Origin: Actinocatenispora sp036503555
Lineage (GTDB): Bacteria; Actinomycetota; Actinomycetes; Mycobacteriales; Micromonosporaceae
Direction: 5' to 3'
DNA: 64,000 bases
NCBI GenBank assembly: GCA_036503555.1
Contig: DASXWQ010000031.1
Location: 124,001-188,000, forward strand
In this document: piece after piece, positions 1 to 7,888 of the stretch
Layout: every line of letters starts with the position of its first letter
How positions within the stretch are numbered: the stretch's first letter is position 1
Made by a program: the position numbers and the translations under genes
The notes under the pieces: generated by a model
What the model was told of the DNA's origin: nothing
The model's database searches: none
Seen by the model: only the letters and a program-made list of their open reading frames with translations

Positions 1-1279
1 GGGTGAGGAACCCGTCGGCGGTGAGCGTCCCGACGTCACCGGTACGCAGCCAGCCGTCGTCGAACCGGTCCGGGTCGGGCTCGTCGGTGCCGAGGTAGCG
101 CCCGGTGATCCAGGGCCCGCGTACCTCCAGCTCGCCGACGGCCACGCCGTCGTTCGCGGCGACCGTACCGTCGGGGCCGACGATGCGGGCCTGCACGCTG
201 GCGGGGACGCGGCCCTGGCTGAGCCGGTACCGCCAGTGGTCGTCGCCGGTGGCGTCGGCGGGCGGCCGGGCGACGGAGCCGAGCGGTGAGGTCTCGGTCA
301 TGCCCCAGGCGTGCACGATCCGGATGCCGTGCTCGTCGAAGCCGCGCATCAGCGCCTCCGGGCAGGCGGAGCCGCCGACGACGACCTCCTCCAGCGTCGA
401 CGTGTCCGTCGGGTGCGCGTTGAGCTGTGCCAGCAGGCCGGTCCAGATCGACGGTACGGCCGCGGCGTGGGTCGGTTTCGCCTCGGCGATGATGGCGGCG
501 AGCGGCTCGGGCTGGAGGAACCGGTCGGGCATGACCAGCGTCGCGCCGCTCATGAACGCGGCGTGCGGGATGCCCCACGCCATCACGTGGAACATCGGCA
601 CCACCACGAGCGAGCGGGTACGCGGGGAGAAGGCGAACGACTCGGCCATCCCGACCTGCATGGAGTGCAGCCAGATCGACCGGTGCGAGTAGGCGACGCC
701 CTTCGGGTTGCCGACGGTGCCGGAGCTGTAGCAGATCGCGGCGGCGTCGCGCTCGTCCCCGTCCGGCCAGTCGAACGTCTCGGGCTGCCCGGCCAGCAGC
801 TCCTCGTACGCGTGGACGGTCTTGCCGCTGGCGGCGAGCGGCGCGGTGTCGCCGGCGCCGACCACGACCACGTGCTCCACTGTGGACAGTTGGGGTAGCA
901 CCCGGGCGAGGGCGGGGATCAGCGTGCCGTCGACGAGGACGACGCGGTCCTCGGCCTGGTTCGCCACGTACACCAGCTGGTCGGCGGGGAGCCGGATGTT
1001 GAGCGGGTGCAGCACCGCGCCCATCGCCGGCACCGCCATGTACGCCACCATGTGCTCGGCGTTGTTCCAGCAGAACGTGCCGACCCGCTCGTCGCCGGTG
1101 ATCCCCAGCCCGCGCAGCGCGTGCGCCAGCCGGGCCGCGTCCCGCCCGACCTCCGCGTACGTGGTGCGCCGGACGCCGTCGCCGGTCCACGTCAGGATCT
1201 CGGCGTGGCCGTGCACGGTACTGCCGTGTTCGAGGATGCGGGCCAGCCGCAGCGACCCGTCCTGCATCGTGCTCCGCAT
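1..1279 (-). CDS. Acyl-CoA synthetase (AMP-dependent ligase), C-terminus beyond window
   Basis: This ANL-superfamily enzyme activates a fatty acid with ATP and then loads it on CoA. The reading frame is open from an ATG at 1279 to the window edge, about 426 codons of an expected 520-550. It contains the phosphate-binding loop YSSGTVGNPKG, an HAWGMTETSP block that contacts the adenylate, and a GWLRTGDVG block close to the edge. The CoA-binding C-terminal lobe is therefore mostly missing. A second in-frame ATG at 1267 is possible. It lies downstream of the MFS gene, on the same strand and behind a terminator-like hairpin, so it probably has its own promoter. Chain-length preference cannot be read from the sequence; a long- or medium-chain ligase is most likely. 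Confidence 0.88.
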   Translation of the reverse strand, partial: MRSTMQDGSLRLARILEHGSTVHGHAEILTWTGDGVRRTTYAEVGRDAARLAHALRGLGITGDERVGTFCWNNAEHMVAYMAVPAMGAVLHPLNIRLPADQLVYVANQAEDRVVLVDGTLIPALARVLPQLSTVEHVVVVGAGDTAPLAASGKTVHAYEELLAGQPETFDWPDGDERDAAAICYSSGTVGNPKGVAYSHRSIWLHSMQVGMAESFAFSPRTRSLVVVPMFHVMAWGIPHAAFMSGATLVMPDRFLQPEPLAAIIAEAKPTHAAAVPSIWTGLLAQLNAHPTDTSTLEEVVVGGSACPEALMRGFDEHGIRIVHAWGMTETSPLGSVARPPADATGDDHWRYRLSQGRVPASVQARIVGPDGTVAANDGVAVGELEVRGPWITGRYLGTDEPDPDRFDDGWLRTGDVGTLTADGFLT

Positions 1280-1329
1280 GATCGCCAGATTAGTGGTCCC
1301 GATCACATTTCGGTACCCGCGCCCGGACG

Positions 1330-1368
1330 CACCGAGCGCCCGACCCGTCACGGGCCGGGCGCTCGGTG
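1330..1368 (-). terminator. Hairpin terminator after the MFS gene
   Basis: An 18-base stem with one mismatch (arms 1330-1347 and 1351-1368, three-base loop) begins 10 bases beyond the stop codon of the MFS gene. There is no T tract, as is usual for high-GC actinobacterial terminators. Confidence 0.65.
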
Positions 1369-1378
1369 GCGCGGCGGC

Positions 1379-3037
1379 TCAGCCGAGCGCGGCCGCCTGC
1401 GCCTCCGGGTCGTCGACCGGCGCGGCCGACTTCAGCTCGTGGTTCGGCAGGAACAGCGTCACCACGATGGCGAGCACCGCGACCGCGGCCGACACCACGA
1501 ACAGCGTCGACAGCGTGTGCGTGAACGCCAGGTGCACGGCGTCGCGGATCGGCCCCGGCAGGGCCTGGATCATCTTCGGGTCGCGCAGCGAGCCGGCGTC
1601 GATCCCGCCACCGCCGCCCTTCGGTACGGACAGCGACTTCGGCAGCGGCTGGCCGGGATGCGCCTTCATCCAGGCGGCGATCTGACCCTTCAGGTCCTGG
1701 ATCGCCGGCGGCATCAGCTTCTCCATCCAGTGGTTGAGCCGGGCGGTCATCACCGCGCCGAACGCCGCCACCCCGAACGAGCCGCCCAACTGCCGCAGGA
1801 ACGTCATCGACGCGGTACCGGCGCCCAGCTCGTGCGGCTCCAGCCCGTCCTGCGCGGCCAGCACCATCGGCTGCATGCACATGCCGAGCCCGACCCCGAT
1901 GATCACCAGGAAACCGAAGATGACGCCCATCGCGGTGTCCACCTTGAGGGTGGCGCACAGCGCGATGCCGGCGGCCATCACGACCGTGCCGACCACCGTG
2001 ATCCACTTGTACTTGCCGACCTTCGAGATGACCCGGCCGCCGATCACCGACGTGATCAGGACGCCGACCATCATCGGCAGCATCAGCAGGCCGGACTCGG
2101 TCGGCGAGTTGGCGCGGACGATCTGGAGGTACATCGGCAGGTACATGATCGAGCCGAACATGCCGGCGCCGAGGATGAACGACGCCACGATCGACAGCGT
2201 GTACGTCTTCCGCCGGAACAGGGCGAGCGGCAGGATCGGCTCGGCCGCCCTCGCCTCCACCACGCAGAACAGCACCGCGAGTACGACGCCGGCGACGCCG
2301 AGGCCGATGATCGTCGGCGAGGCCCAGGCGTACTCGTTGCCGCCCCAGGTGGTCATGAGCAGCAGGCAGACCACGGACGCGACGAGCAGCGTGGCGCCCA
2401 GGTAGTCGATGCGGTGGCTGGCCTTGCGGTGCGGCACCTTCCGCAGGACGACGTTGATGACGAGCAGCGCGGCGATGCCGAGCGGCAGGTTGATGTAGAA
2501 GATCCAGCGCCAGTCGTGCTCCGCGAAGTACCCGCCGACGAGCGGCCCGGCGACGGACGACAGCCCGAACACCGCGCCGAACACGCCCTGGTACTTGCCG
2601 CGGTCACGGGGCGGAACGATGTCCGAGATGATGGTGAACGCCAGCGTCATCAGGCCGCCGCCGCCGAGGCCCTGGAGGCCGCGGAAGAAGATCAGCTCGG
2701 TCATGTTCTGCGAGATGCCGGCGAGCAGCGAGCCGACGAGGAACATGCCGATCGAGACGAGGATGAGCGGGCGCCGACCGTACAGGTCGGAGAGCTTGCC
2801 GTAGAGCGGGGTCGACGCGGTCGACGTGAGCAGGTACGCGGTGGTCACCCACGAGTAGTGCTCCAGGCCGCCGAGCTTGCCGACGATCGTCGGCAGCGCC
2901 GTGGCCACGATCGTCTGGTCGAGTGCGGCGAGGAGCATGCCGAGCATGAGGCCGATGACGATCGCCCAGATACCGGCCTGGGACAGTTTGGGCCGTTCCC
3001 AGGTGTCCTGGTCGGGCTGGGCGGTGGCGGTGGACAT
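1379..3037 (-). CDS. MFS multidrug efflux transporter, DHA2 (14-TM) family
   Basis: This 552-residue polytopic protein is a proton-driven exporter of the EmrB/QacA type. The N-terminal half shows the family signatures LDQTIVATALPTI in the first membrane helix and the loop LSDLYGRRP with the conserved R and G residues. A glycine- and lysine-rich loop (about residues 480-510) precedes the last helix, and a short hydrophilic tail follows. The start at 3037 is chosen because AGGAGA stands 3 bases upstream; an upstream in-frame ATG at 3076 has no such site. It is divergent from another MFS gene, and the 143-base gap holds a small inverted repeat. The substrate is unknown. No regulator gene lies next to it. 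Confidence 0.9.
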   Translation of the reverse strand: MSTATAQPDQDTWERPKLSQAGIWAIVIGLMLGMLLAALDQTIVATALPTIVGKLGGLEHYSWVTTAYLLTSTASTPLYGKLSDLYGRRPLILVSIGMFLVGSLLAGISQNMTELIFFRGLQGLGGGGLMTLAFTIISDIVPPRDRGKYQGVFGAVFGLSSVAGPLVGGYFAEHDWRWIFYINLPLGIAALLVINVVLRKVPHRKASHRIDYLGATLLVASVVCLLLMTTWGGNEYAWASPTIIGLGVAGVVLAVLFCVVEARAAEPILPLALFRRKTYTLSIVASFILGAGMFGSIMYLPMYLQIVRANSPTESGLLMLPMMVGVLITSVIGGRVISKVGKYKWITVVGTVVMAAGIALCATLKVDTAMGVIFGFLVIIGVGLGMCMQPMVLAAQDGLEPHELGAGTASMTFLRQLGGSFGVAAFGAVMTARLNHWMEKLMPPAIQDLKGQIAAWMKAHPGQPLPKSLSVPKGGGGGIDAGSLRDPKMIQALPGPIRDAVHLAFTHTLSTLFVVSAAVAVLAIVVTLFLPNHELKSAAPVDDPEAQAAALG

Positions 3038-3075
3038 GGGTCTCCTGAGGGGATGCGGAATGCTTGTGTCGCGCA

Positions 3076-3096
3076 AGTAGGGTACGGCTACCTACT
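3076..3096. promoter_or_regulatory. Inverted repeat between divergent MFS genes
   Basis: AGTAGG and CCTACT arms flank nine bases in the only intergenic space from which both transporters could be transcribed. The position would suit an operator, but the arms are short and no cognate regulator is adjacent. Confidence 0.3.
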
Positions 3097-3180
3097 GGCC
3101 GCCCGGCAAGCCGGTATCCGGAGAGGTCGGCCACAAAATCGGTCGACAGCGGCGCACCGCGCGCGACACGATGCCAGCTC

Positions 3181-4464
3181 GTGACCGAACCCCGGCGCCG
3201 GTGGGCGCTCGACCTCACGCCACTGCGTACGTCCCGGGACTTCCGCCTGTCCTACGTCGCGGCGGCCGTGTCGTTCCTCGGCTCGATGGTCACCTACATC
3301 GCGATCCCGTACCAGGTGGCGACGCTGACCGACTCGCCGCTGCTGGTCGGCCTGCTCGGCGTCGTCGAGTTCGCGCCGCTGCTGGTCACCGCGCTGCTCG
3401 GCGGCGCGCTCGCCGACTACCTCGACCGCCGCAAGCTGGTACTCGCCGCCGAGGCCGGCTTCACCGTGCTCACCGCGGTCCTCGTACTCAACGCGCTGCT
3501 CCCGCACCCGCACCTGTGGCTGCTGTACGTGGTGGCGGCGCTGGCCGCGACGCTCGACGGGCTGCAACGGCCGGCGCTCGACTCGATGGTGCCGCGGCTC
3601 GTCGCACCGGGCGAGATACCCGCCGCGAGCGCCCTGACCTCGATGCGCAGCACCATCGGCTCGCTCCTCGGGCCGCTGCTGGGCGGCGCGCTGATCGCCT
3701 GGGCCGGCCTGCCCTTCGCGTACGGGCTGGACCTCGCCACGTTCGCGGTGTCGCTGTGCTGCCTGGTCGCCGTGCGCGCCGTCCCGCCGCCACCCGACGC
3801 CGACCGGCCGAGCCTGCGCGGCATCGCCACCGGCCTGCGGTACGCGGCGAGCCGCAAGGAGCTGCTCGGCACGTACCTCGTGGACATCAACGCGATGTTC
3901 TTCGGGATGCCGCTCGCGCTGTACCCGTTCGTCGCGCACCGGCTCGGCGGGCCGACCGTACTCGGGATGCTGTACACGGCCGAGTCGGTCGGCGGTCTCG
4001 CCGCGTCGCTCACCTCGGGCTGGACCGGCCGGGTACACCGGCACGGGGTCGCGATCGTCGTCGCCGCCGGTTGCTGGGGCGCCGCGATCGCCGGGTTCGG
4101 GCTGTCACCGTCGCTGTGGCTGGCCCTCGCGTGCCTGGTCGTCGCGGGCGCCGCCGACCAGGTCAGCGGCATGTTCCGCGGCATGGTCTGGAACCAGACG
4201 ATCCCCGACCACCTGCGCGGCCGGCTCGCCGGCGTCGAGATGCTCAGCTACTCCAGCGGCCCGTCGCTGGGCAACCTGCGCGGCGGGCTGGTCGCCCGGT
4301 TCACCGGTGTCACCGGCTCGATCGTGTCCGGCGGCATCCTCTGCGTCGTCGGCACCATCGTGATGGCGCTTGCCCTGCCCAGCTTCCGCCGGTACGACAA
4401 CCGCGACGGTGTCGCCCGCAAGCAGGCCGAGGACGCCGCCCGCGCCGCCGCGGCAGCCACCTGA
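3181..4464 (+). CDS. MFS transporter, EntS-like (MFS_3) exporter
   Basis: This is a 427-residue membrane protein with about twelve hydrophobic segments, related to enterobactin-exporter-type MFS proteins. The motif GGALADYLDRRK sits in the loop between helices 2 and 3, as expected. The C-terminal half carries the family segment around IPDHLRGRLAGVEML. The GTG at 3181 (protein start VTEPRRRWALDLTPL) is preferred because the sequence upstream in the same frame is arginine- and proline-rich and not protein-like. The tail is alanine-rich and cytoplasmic. It may export a siderophore or another small molecule, but no biosynthetic genes are near and the substrate cannot be assigned. Confidence 0.85.
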   Translation: MTEPRRRWALDLTPLRTSRDFRLSYVAAAVSFLGSMVTYIAIPYQVATLTDSPLLVGLLGVVEFAPLLVTALLGGALADYLDRRKLVLAAEAGFTVLTAVLVLNALLPHPHLWLLYVVAALAATLDGLQRPALDSMVPRLVAPGEIPAASALTSMRSTIGSLLGPLLGGALIAWAGLPFAYGLDLATFAVSLCCLVAVRAVPPPPDADRPSLRGIATGLRYAASRKELLGTYLVDINAMFFGMPLALYPFVAHRLGGPTVLGMLYTAESVGGLAASLTSGWTGRVHRHGVAIVVAAGCWGAAIAGFGLSPSLWLALACLVVAGAADQVSGMFRGMVWNQTIPDHLRGRLAGVEMLSYSSGPSLGNLRGGLVARFTGVTGSIVSGGILCVVGTIVMALALPSFRRYDNRDGVARKQAEDAARAAAAAT

Positions 4465-4509
4465 CCCGGTTCGCCGGCGACATCGGCCGGAGAATCGGCA
4501 CCCTGTGGA

Positions 4510-4536
4510 TGTCGAGAACGGCGCCCCGGCTCCGTC
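4510..4536 (+). promoter_or_regulatory. Candidate ECF42-type promoter
   Basis: TGTCGA at 4510-4515 is followed after 17 bases by CGTC at 4533-4536, 52 bases before the DGPF gene start. As I recall, ECF42 sigma factors recognise TGTCGA near -35 and a CGAC/CGTC-like -10. The sigma gene encoded just downstream belongs to that group, so this would be an autoregulatory promoter. Confidence 0.5.
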
Positions 4537-4588
4537 CCAGGGGTACCAGCGGCCAGGGACGGCCGCCGGACAACGAAGGAGAACCGCC

Positions 4589-4996
4589 ATGAAGTACCTG
4601 TTGCTGAAGCACTACCGGGGCGGCCCGACGCCCGTCGTCGACTACCCGCCGATGGACCAGTGGACGCCCGCGGACGTCGACGCGCACATCCAGTACATGC
4701 GGGACTTCGCGACCCGCCTGGAGGAGACGGGGGAGTACGTCGACGGCCGGGCGCTGGCGCCCGGCGGCGCGTTCGTCCGGTACGACGGCCCGGGGCGGGC
4801 GCCGGTGACCGACGGCCCGTTCGCCGAGACCAAGGACCTCATCGCCGGCTGGATGATCATCGACGTGGAGTCCTGGGACCGCGCCGTCGAGCTGGCCGGG
4901 GAGCTGTCCGCGGCGCCCGGCGTCGGCGGCGAGCCGATCCACGAATGGCTGGAAGTACGCCCACTCCTGACCGACCATCTCACGACGACCGAGTGA
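4589..4996 (+). CDS. YCII-related DGPF protein
   Basis: This 135-residue cytoplasmic protein is of the YCII/DGPF family, with the hallmark segment VTDGPFAETKDLIAGWMI and a C-terminal EVRPL. A site GAAGGAGA at 4575-4582 supports the ATG at 4589. Its stop overlaps the GTG of the following ECF sigma gene, so the two are translationally coupled. DGPF genes are the usual genomic partners and targets of ECF42 sigma factors. The biochemical role of DGPF proteins is not established. Confidence 0.88.
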   Translation: MKYLLLKHYRGGPTPVVDYPPMDQWTPADVDAHIQYMRDFATRLEETGEYVDGRALAPGGAFVRYDGPGRAPVTDGPFAETKDLIAGWMIIDVESWDRAVELAGELSAAPGVGGEPIHEWLEVRPLLTDHLTTTE

Positions 4997-6138
4997 ACGA
5001 GTCGCTGCTGCGGGACCTGGTACCCGCGGTGATCGGTGTCCTCGTCCGGCGCGGCGCGGACTTCGCGTCGGCCGAGGACGCCGTGCAGGAGGCGCTGGTG
5101 CGCGCGTTGGAGACGTGGCCGAAGGACCCGCCGCGCGACGAGAAGGCGTGGCTGGTCACCGTCGCGTGGCACCGGTTCCTCGACGCGGCCCGTGCCGAGA
5201 CGTCGCGGCGGGGCCGGGAGGTCACCGTACGGGACGAGCCGCCGGCCGGCCCGGTCCCCGCCACCGACGACACGCTGCGCCTCTACTTCCTGTGCGCGCA
5301 CCCGTCGCTGCCCCCGGCGTCGGCGGTCGCCCTGACCCTGCGGGCGGTCGGTGGCCTGACGACCCGGCAGATCGCGACCGCGTACCTGGTGCCCGAGGCG
5401 ACCATGGCGCAGCGGATCAGCCGCGCCAAGCGCCGCATCGCCGGGCAGCGGCTCGACCAGCCCGGCGACCTCGGCACCGTGCTCCGGGTGCTCTACCTCG
5501 TCTTCAACGAGGGGTACGGCGGGGACGTCGACCTGGCCGCCGAGGCGATCCGCCTGACCCGCCACGTCGCCGCCAGCACCGACGAACCGGAGGTCGCCGG
5601 GCTGCTCGCGCTGATGCTGCTGCACCACGCGCGCCGCGCCTCGCGTACCGGGCCGGGCGGTCGCCTGGTGCCGCTCGCCGAACAGGACAGGTCGCGCTGG
5701 GACACCGCCCTCATCGCCGAGGGCGTGGCCATCCTCCAGGCCGCGCTGGCCCGCGACCGGCTCGGCGAGTACCAGGCGCAGGCCGCGATCGCCGCCCTGC
5801 ACGCGGACGCGCCGAGCACCGCCGAGACCGACTGGGTGCAGATCGCCGAGTGGTACGACGAGCTGCTCGGCCTCACCGACAGCCCGCTCGTGCGACTCAA
5901 CCGGGCGGTCGCCGTCGGCGAGGCCGACGGGCCGCGGGCCGGCCTCGCGGCGCTCGCCGACGTCGACCGCGACCTGCCGCGGTATCCCGCCGTCGCGGCG
6001 TACCTGCACGAACGGGCCGGCGACCGCGAGCGCGCCGCCGACCTGTACGCCGCCGCCGCCCGCGCCGCGGTCAGCGTCCCGGAGCGCGACCACCTCACCC
6101 GCCAGGCCGCCCGGGTACGCCAGCTGCTCCAGCCCTGA
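4993..6138 (+). CDS. ECF42-group RNA polymerase sigma factor with TPR-like C-terminal extension
   Basis: The protein has 381 residues against about 170-200 for a simple ECF sigma factor. Region 2 lies at about residues 5-75 (SAEDAVQEALVRALETWP, then the DNA-contacting AWLVTVAWHRFLDAAR). Region 4 is at about 105-160 (LTTRQIATAYLVPEATMAQRI). The remainder is the ECF42 extension, including VLYLVFNEGYGG, RLNRAVAVGE and a closing helical repeat. No anti-sigma gene is present; in this group the extension is thought to modulate activity. The GTG start overlaps the DGPF stop as GTGA. The paired DGPF gene and a matching upstream promoter motif support the group assignment. Confidence 0.9.
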   Translation: MNESLLRDLVPAVIGVLVRRGADFASAEDAVQEALVRALETWPKDPPRDEKAWLVTVAWHRFLDAARAETSRRGREVTVRDEPPAGPVPATDDTLRLYFLCAHPSLPPASAVALTLRAVGGLTTRQIATAYLVPEATMAQRISRAKRRIAGQRLDQPGDLGTVLRVLYLVFNEGYGGDVDLAAEAIRLTRHVAASTDEPEVAGLLALMLLHHARRASRTGPGGRLVPLAEQDRSRWDTALIAEGVAILQAALARDRLGEYQAQAAIAALHADAPSTAETDWVQIAEWYDELLGLTDSPLVRLNRAVAVGEADGPRAGLAALADVDRDLPRYPAVAAYLHERAGDRERAADLYAAAARAAVSVPERDHLTRQAARVRQLLQP

Positions 6139-6160
6139 CCGCCGGTGGCCCGTCCGACGC

Positions 6161-6349
6161 TCAGGCGGCGGGCCGGTGCCGGTGGCCCGGCTGGGGTCCG
6201 ACCGGCGGCCGCAGCGGTACGACGACCGGACGGCGCTCGGGCTGCGGCGGGTGCCAGTCGTGGCCGTCCCGGGAGTCGGCGACCCAGCCGAGCAGCTGGG
6301 CCAGGCCGAGCAGGACGGCGAAGCCCGAGATGAACAGCAGGCCGGACAT
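6161..6349 (-). CDS. Small single-span membrane protein (paralogue of the 17.8 kb protein)
   Basis: This 62-residue protein has one hydrophobic helix near the N-terminus, with AVLLGLAQLLGW, followed by DSRDGHDWHPP and a proline/arginine-rich tail. Its ATG overlaps the stop of the MarR-GNAT gene by one base, so it is translated from the same message. A second copy of the motif is encoded at 17820-17960, with about 26 of the first 33 positions identical. The function is unknown. Its pairing with a transcriptional regulator and its conserved charged DSRD/DWH segment suggest a membrane-associated accessory role, but that is only inference. Confidence 0.75.
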   Translation of the reverse strand: MSGLLFISGFAVLLGLAQLLGWVADSRDGHDWHPPQPERRPVVVPLRPPVGPQPGHRHRPAA

Positions 6350-7278
6350 CACGCGCCGCCCAGCGTCCGGGCCCACGTCTCGCCGACCAGGTCGTGGCCG
6401 AAGCTGTGGTGCTTCGCCGAGTCGACCAGCTCGAACCCGGCCCGGGCGTAGATCCGGCGCGCCGAACCGAGCACGTCGTTGGTCCACAGCACCATGCGGC
6501 GGTAGCCGACACCCGTCGCGTACCGCAGGCACTCGTCGACGAGGCGCCCGCCGATGCCGAGCCCGCGCGCGGACGGCTCGACCAGCAGCAGGCGCAGCTT
6601 CGCCGTGTCCGGCTCGTCGCCGCGGACGCAGAACACGCACCCCACCGGTACGCCGTCGCGCTCGGCGATCCAGCACTCCTCCCGCTCCGGGTCCCGGTGG
6701 TCGACGTAGTCGGCGACGATCCGCGCCACGAGCGCCTCGTACGTCTCGTCCCAGCCGTACTCGGCCGCGTAGATCGCGCCGTTGCGGGACACCACCCAGC
6801 CGAGGTCCCCGGGCTCCGGCGCCCGCAGGACGACGCGGTCCTCGGCGCCGTCCTCCAGCAGCTGGCGTACGGTGCCCATCGCCTCGACGAGCCGGTGCTG
6901 GTCGGACCCCGGCAGCCCGCCGAGCAGTGCGCCGATCTGCTCCGCGGACCGCCCGTCGAGCCGCCCGTACTCGGTGCGGCCGGCCTTCGTCAGCCACACC
7001 ACCTGCCGCCGCCCGTCCGCCGCGGACCGCTCCCGCTTCAGGTATCCGGACGAGGAGAACTTCGCCACGATCCGCGTCAGGTACCCGGGGTCGAGGCCCA
7101 GCGTCTCCCGCAGCTCCCGCAGGTCGACCCGGTCCGCCTGGCCCAGCTCGAACATCACCCGCGCCTCGGTCAGCGTGTACGGCAGGTGCAGGTGGTCGGC
7201 CTCCAGCAGCCCCAGCATCGCCGTGTAGAAGCGGTTGAATCCCCGTACCGCGGCCACCCGGCCCTCGATCGCCGTCAC
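6349..7278 (-). CDS. MarR-family regulator fused to a GNAT acetyltransferase
   Basis: The first about 145 residues form a winged helix of the MarR type (DPGYLTRIVAKFSSSGYLKR as recognition region, then the wing around RSAADGRRQVVW). Residues about 150-300 are a GNAT domain with the acetyl-CoA loop ARGLGIGGRLVDECL and the C-terminal RRIYARAGFELV. Such fusions usually couple sensing with acetylation of a small molecule or protein. The start is GTG at 7278, with GGAGG 5 bases upstream. A 15-base palindrome 30 bases farther upstream is a likely operator for autoregulation. It forms an operon with the following tiny membrane protein. Confidence 0.9.
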   Translation of the reverse strand: MTAIEGRVAAVRGFNRFYTAMLGLLEADHLHLPYTLTEARVMFELGQADRVDLRELRETLGLDPGYLTRIVAKFSSSGYLKRERSAADGRRQVVWLTKAGRTEYGRLDGRSAEQIGALLGGLPGSDQHRLVEAMGTVRQLLEDGAEDRVVLRAPEPGDLGWVVSRNGAIYAAEYGWDETYEALVARIVADYVDHRDPEREECWIAERDGVPVGCVFCVRGDEPDTAKLRLLLVEPSARGLGIGGRLVDECLRYATGVGYRRMVLWTNDVLGSARRIYARAGFELVDSAKHHSFGHDLVGETWARTLGGA

Positions 7279-7307
7279 CGCCCACCTCCGTACGTCCCGG
7301 CCAAGTC

Positions 7308-7322
7308 TTTGACTCAGTCAAA
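7308..7322. promoter_or_regulatory. Perfect palindrome, candidate MarR operator
   Basis: TTTGACTCAGTCAAA is a perfect 7+1+7 palindrome located 30 bases upstream of the MarR-GNAT start. Symmetric AT-containing sites of this length upstream of their own gene are typical MarR targets. It contains TTGACT, so binding could cover a -35 element. Confidence 0.55.
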
Positions 7323-7389
7323 CACCTGTCGGGCTGGTGCGCAACCGCCTGGCCGGCCCGTCGAGCCGTCGCGTACACTCATCCGCGCT

Positions 7390-7463
7390 GCCGCCTTAGC
7401 TCAGTCGGCCAGAGCGACGCACTCGTAATGCGTAGGTCAAGGGTTCGATTCCCTTAGGCGGCT
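7390..7463 (+). tRNA. tRNA-Thr (anticodon CGU)
   Basis: A 74-base cloverleaf is complete: acceptor GCCGCCT pairs with AGGCGGC, D stem GCTC/GAGC, anticodon stem ACGCA/TGCGT around the loop CTCGTAA (anticodon CGT), and T arm AAGGG-TTCGATT-CCCTT. The discriminator base is T and CCA is not encoded. A -10 like TACACT at 7374-7379 fits a start a few bases before the tRNA. It reads the ACG codon. Confidence 0.95.
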
Positions 7464-7471
7464 CGGCAGCG

Positions 7472-7508
7472 CGAAAGGCCAGGTCAACCCCATTGACCTG
7501 GCCTTTCG
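7472..7508 (+). terminator. Terminator of the tRNA transcript
   Basis: A perfect 16-base stem (7472-7487 with 7493-7508) and five-base loop lies nine bases after the tRNA 3' end. It contains the A/T-richer CGAAAGG/CCTTTCG base. Confidence 0.8.
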
Positions 7509-7563
7509 TCATGTCCCGCCACCGATGCGGGACCTCCCCGGCGAAGGTCCCATGCGGACGTGG

Positions 7564-7840
7564 TCAGCGGTGGGCGCGCAACCGCTCCGCGGTGCCCAGG
7601 ATGAGTCGCCGTGCGCTCTCGCCGGTCTCCGCTTCCTCCATCAGCGCGTCGAAGACTCGGAAGTAGATCTCGGCTTCGTCGCCGCGAAGCCAGTCCTCGG
7701 CGCCGAGGGTCTCGACGAGAACGAGGTCGCCGAGGGCGAGGAAGCCGTGCAGCGGAATGGTCCGGAGCTGCTTGCCGAACGGGATGACGCCCAGCTCGAC
7801 GTTGCTGAGGCTGCCGACTGTGAGTAGTCGGTTGACTCAC
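7564..7840 (-). pseudogene. C-terminal remnant of an XRE regulator (DUF5753 domain)
   Basis: One frame reads NVELGVIPFGKQL, then HGFLALGDLVLVETL, WLRGDEAEIYFRVFDAL and a final RRLILGTAERLR before its stop. These are the ordered blocks of the C-terminal ligand domain of actinobacterial helix-turn-helix/DUF5753 regulators. An in-frame TGA stands at 7839-7841, no start codon follows it before the conserved blocks, and the helix-turn-helix half is absent. The gene is thus a 90-codon fragment. It sits directly downstream of the tRNA gene, a common integration point, so it may be the last trace of an inserted element. Confidence 0.7.
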
Positions 7841-7888
7841 CCGGCCAGACCGTCGAACTGGCCGGGACGCGTTGAGCGGGGGCGGGCG

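Noticed and set aside
3064..3180. Longer N-terminus for the EntS-like transporter
   Set aside because: The 39 extra residues are arginine- and proline-rich, overlap the divergent promoter region and do not look like a membrane-protein lead.
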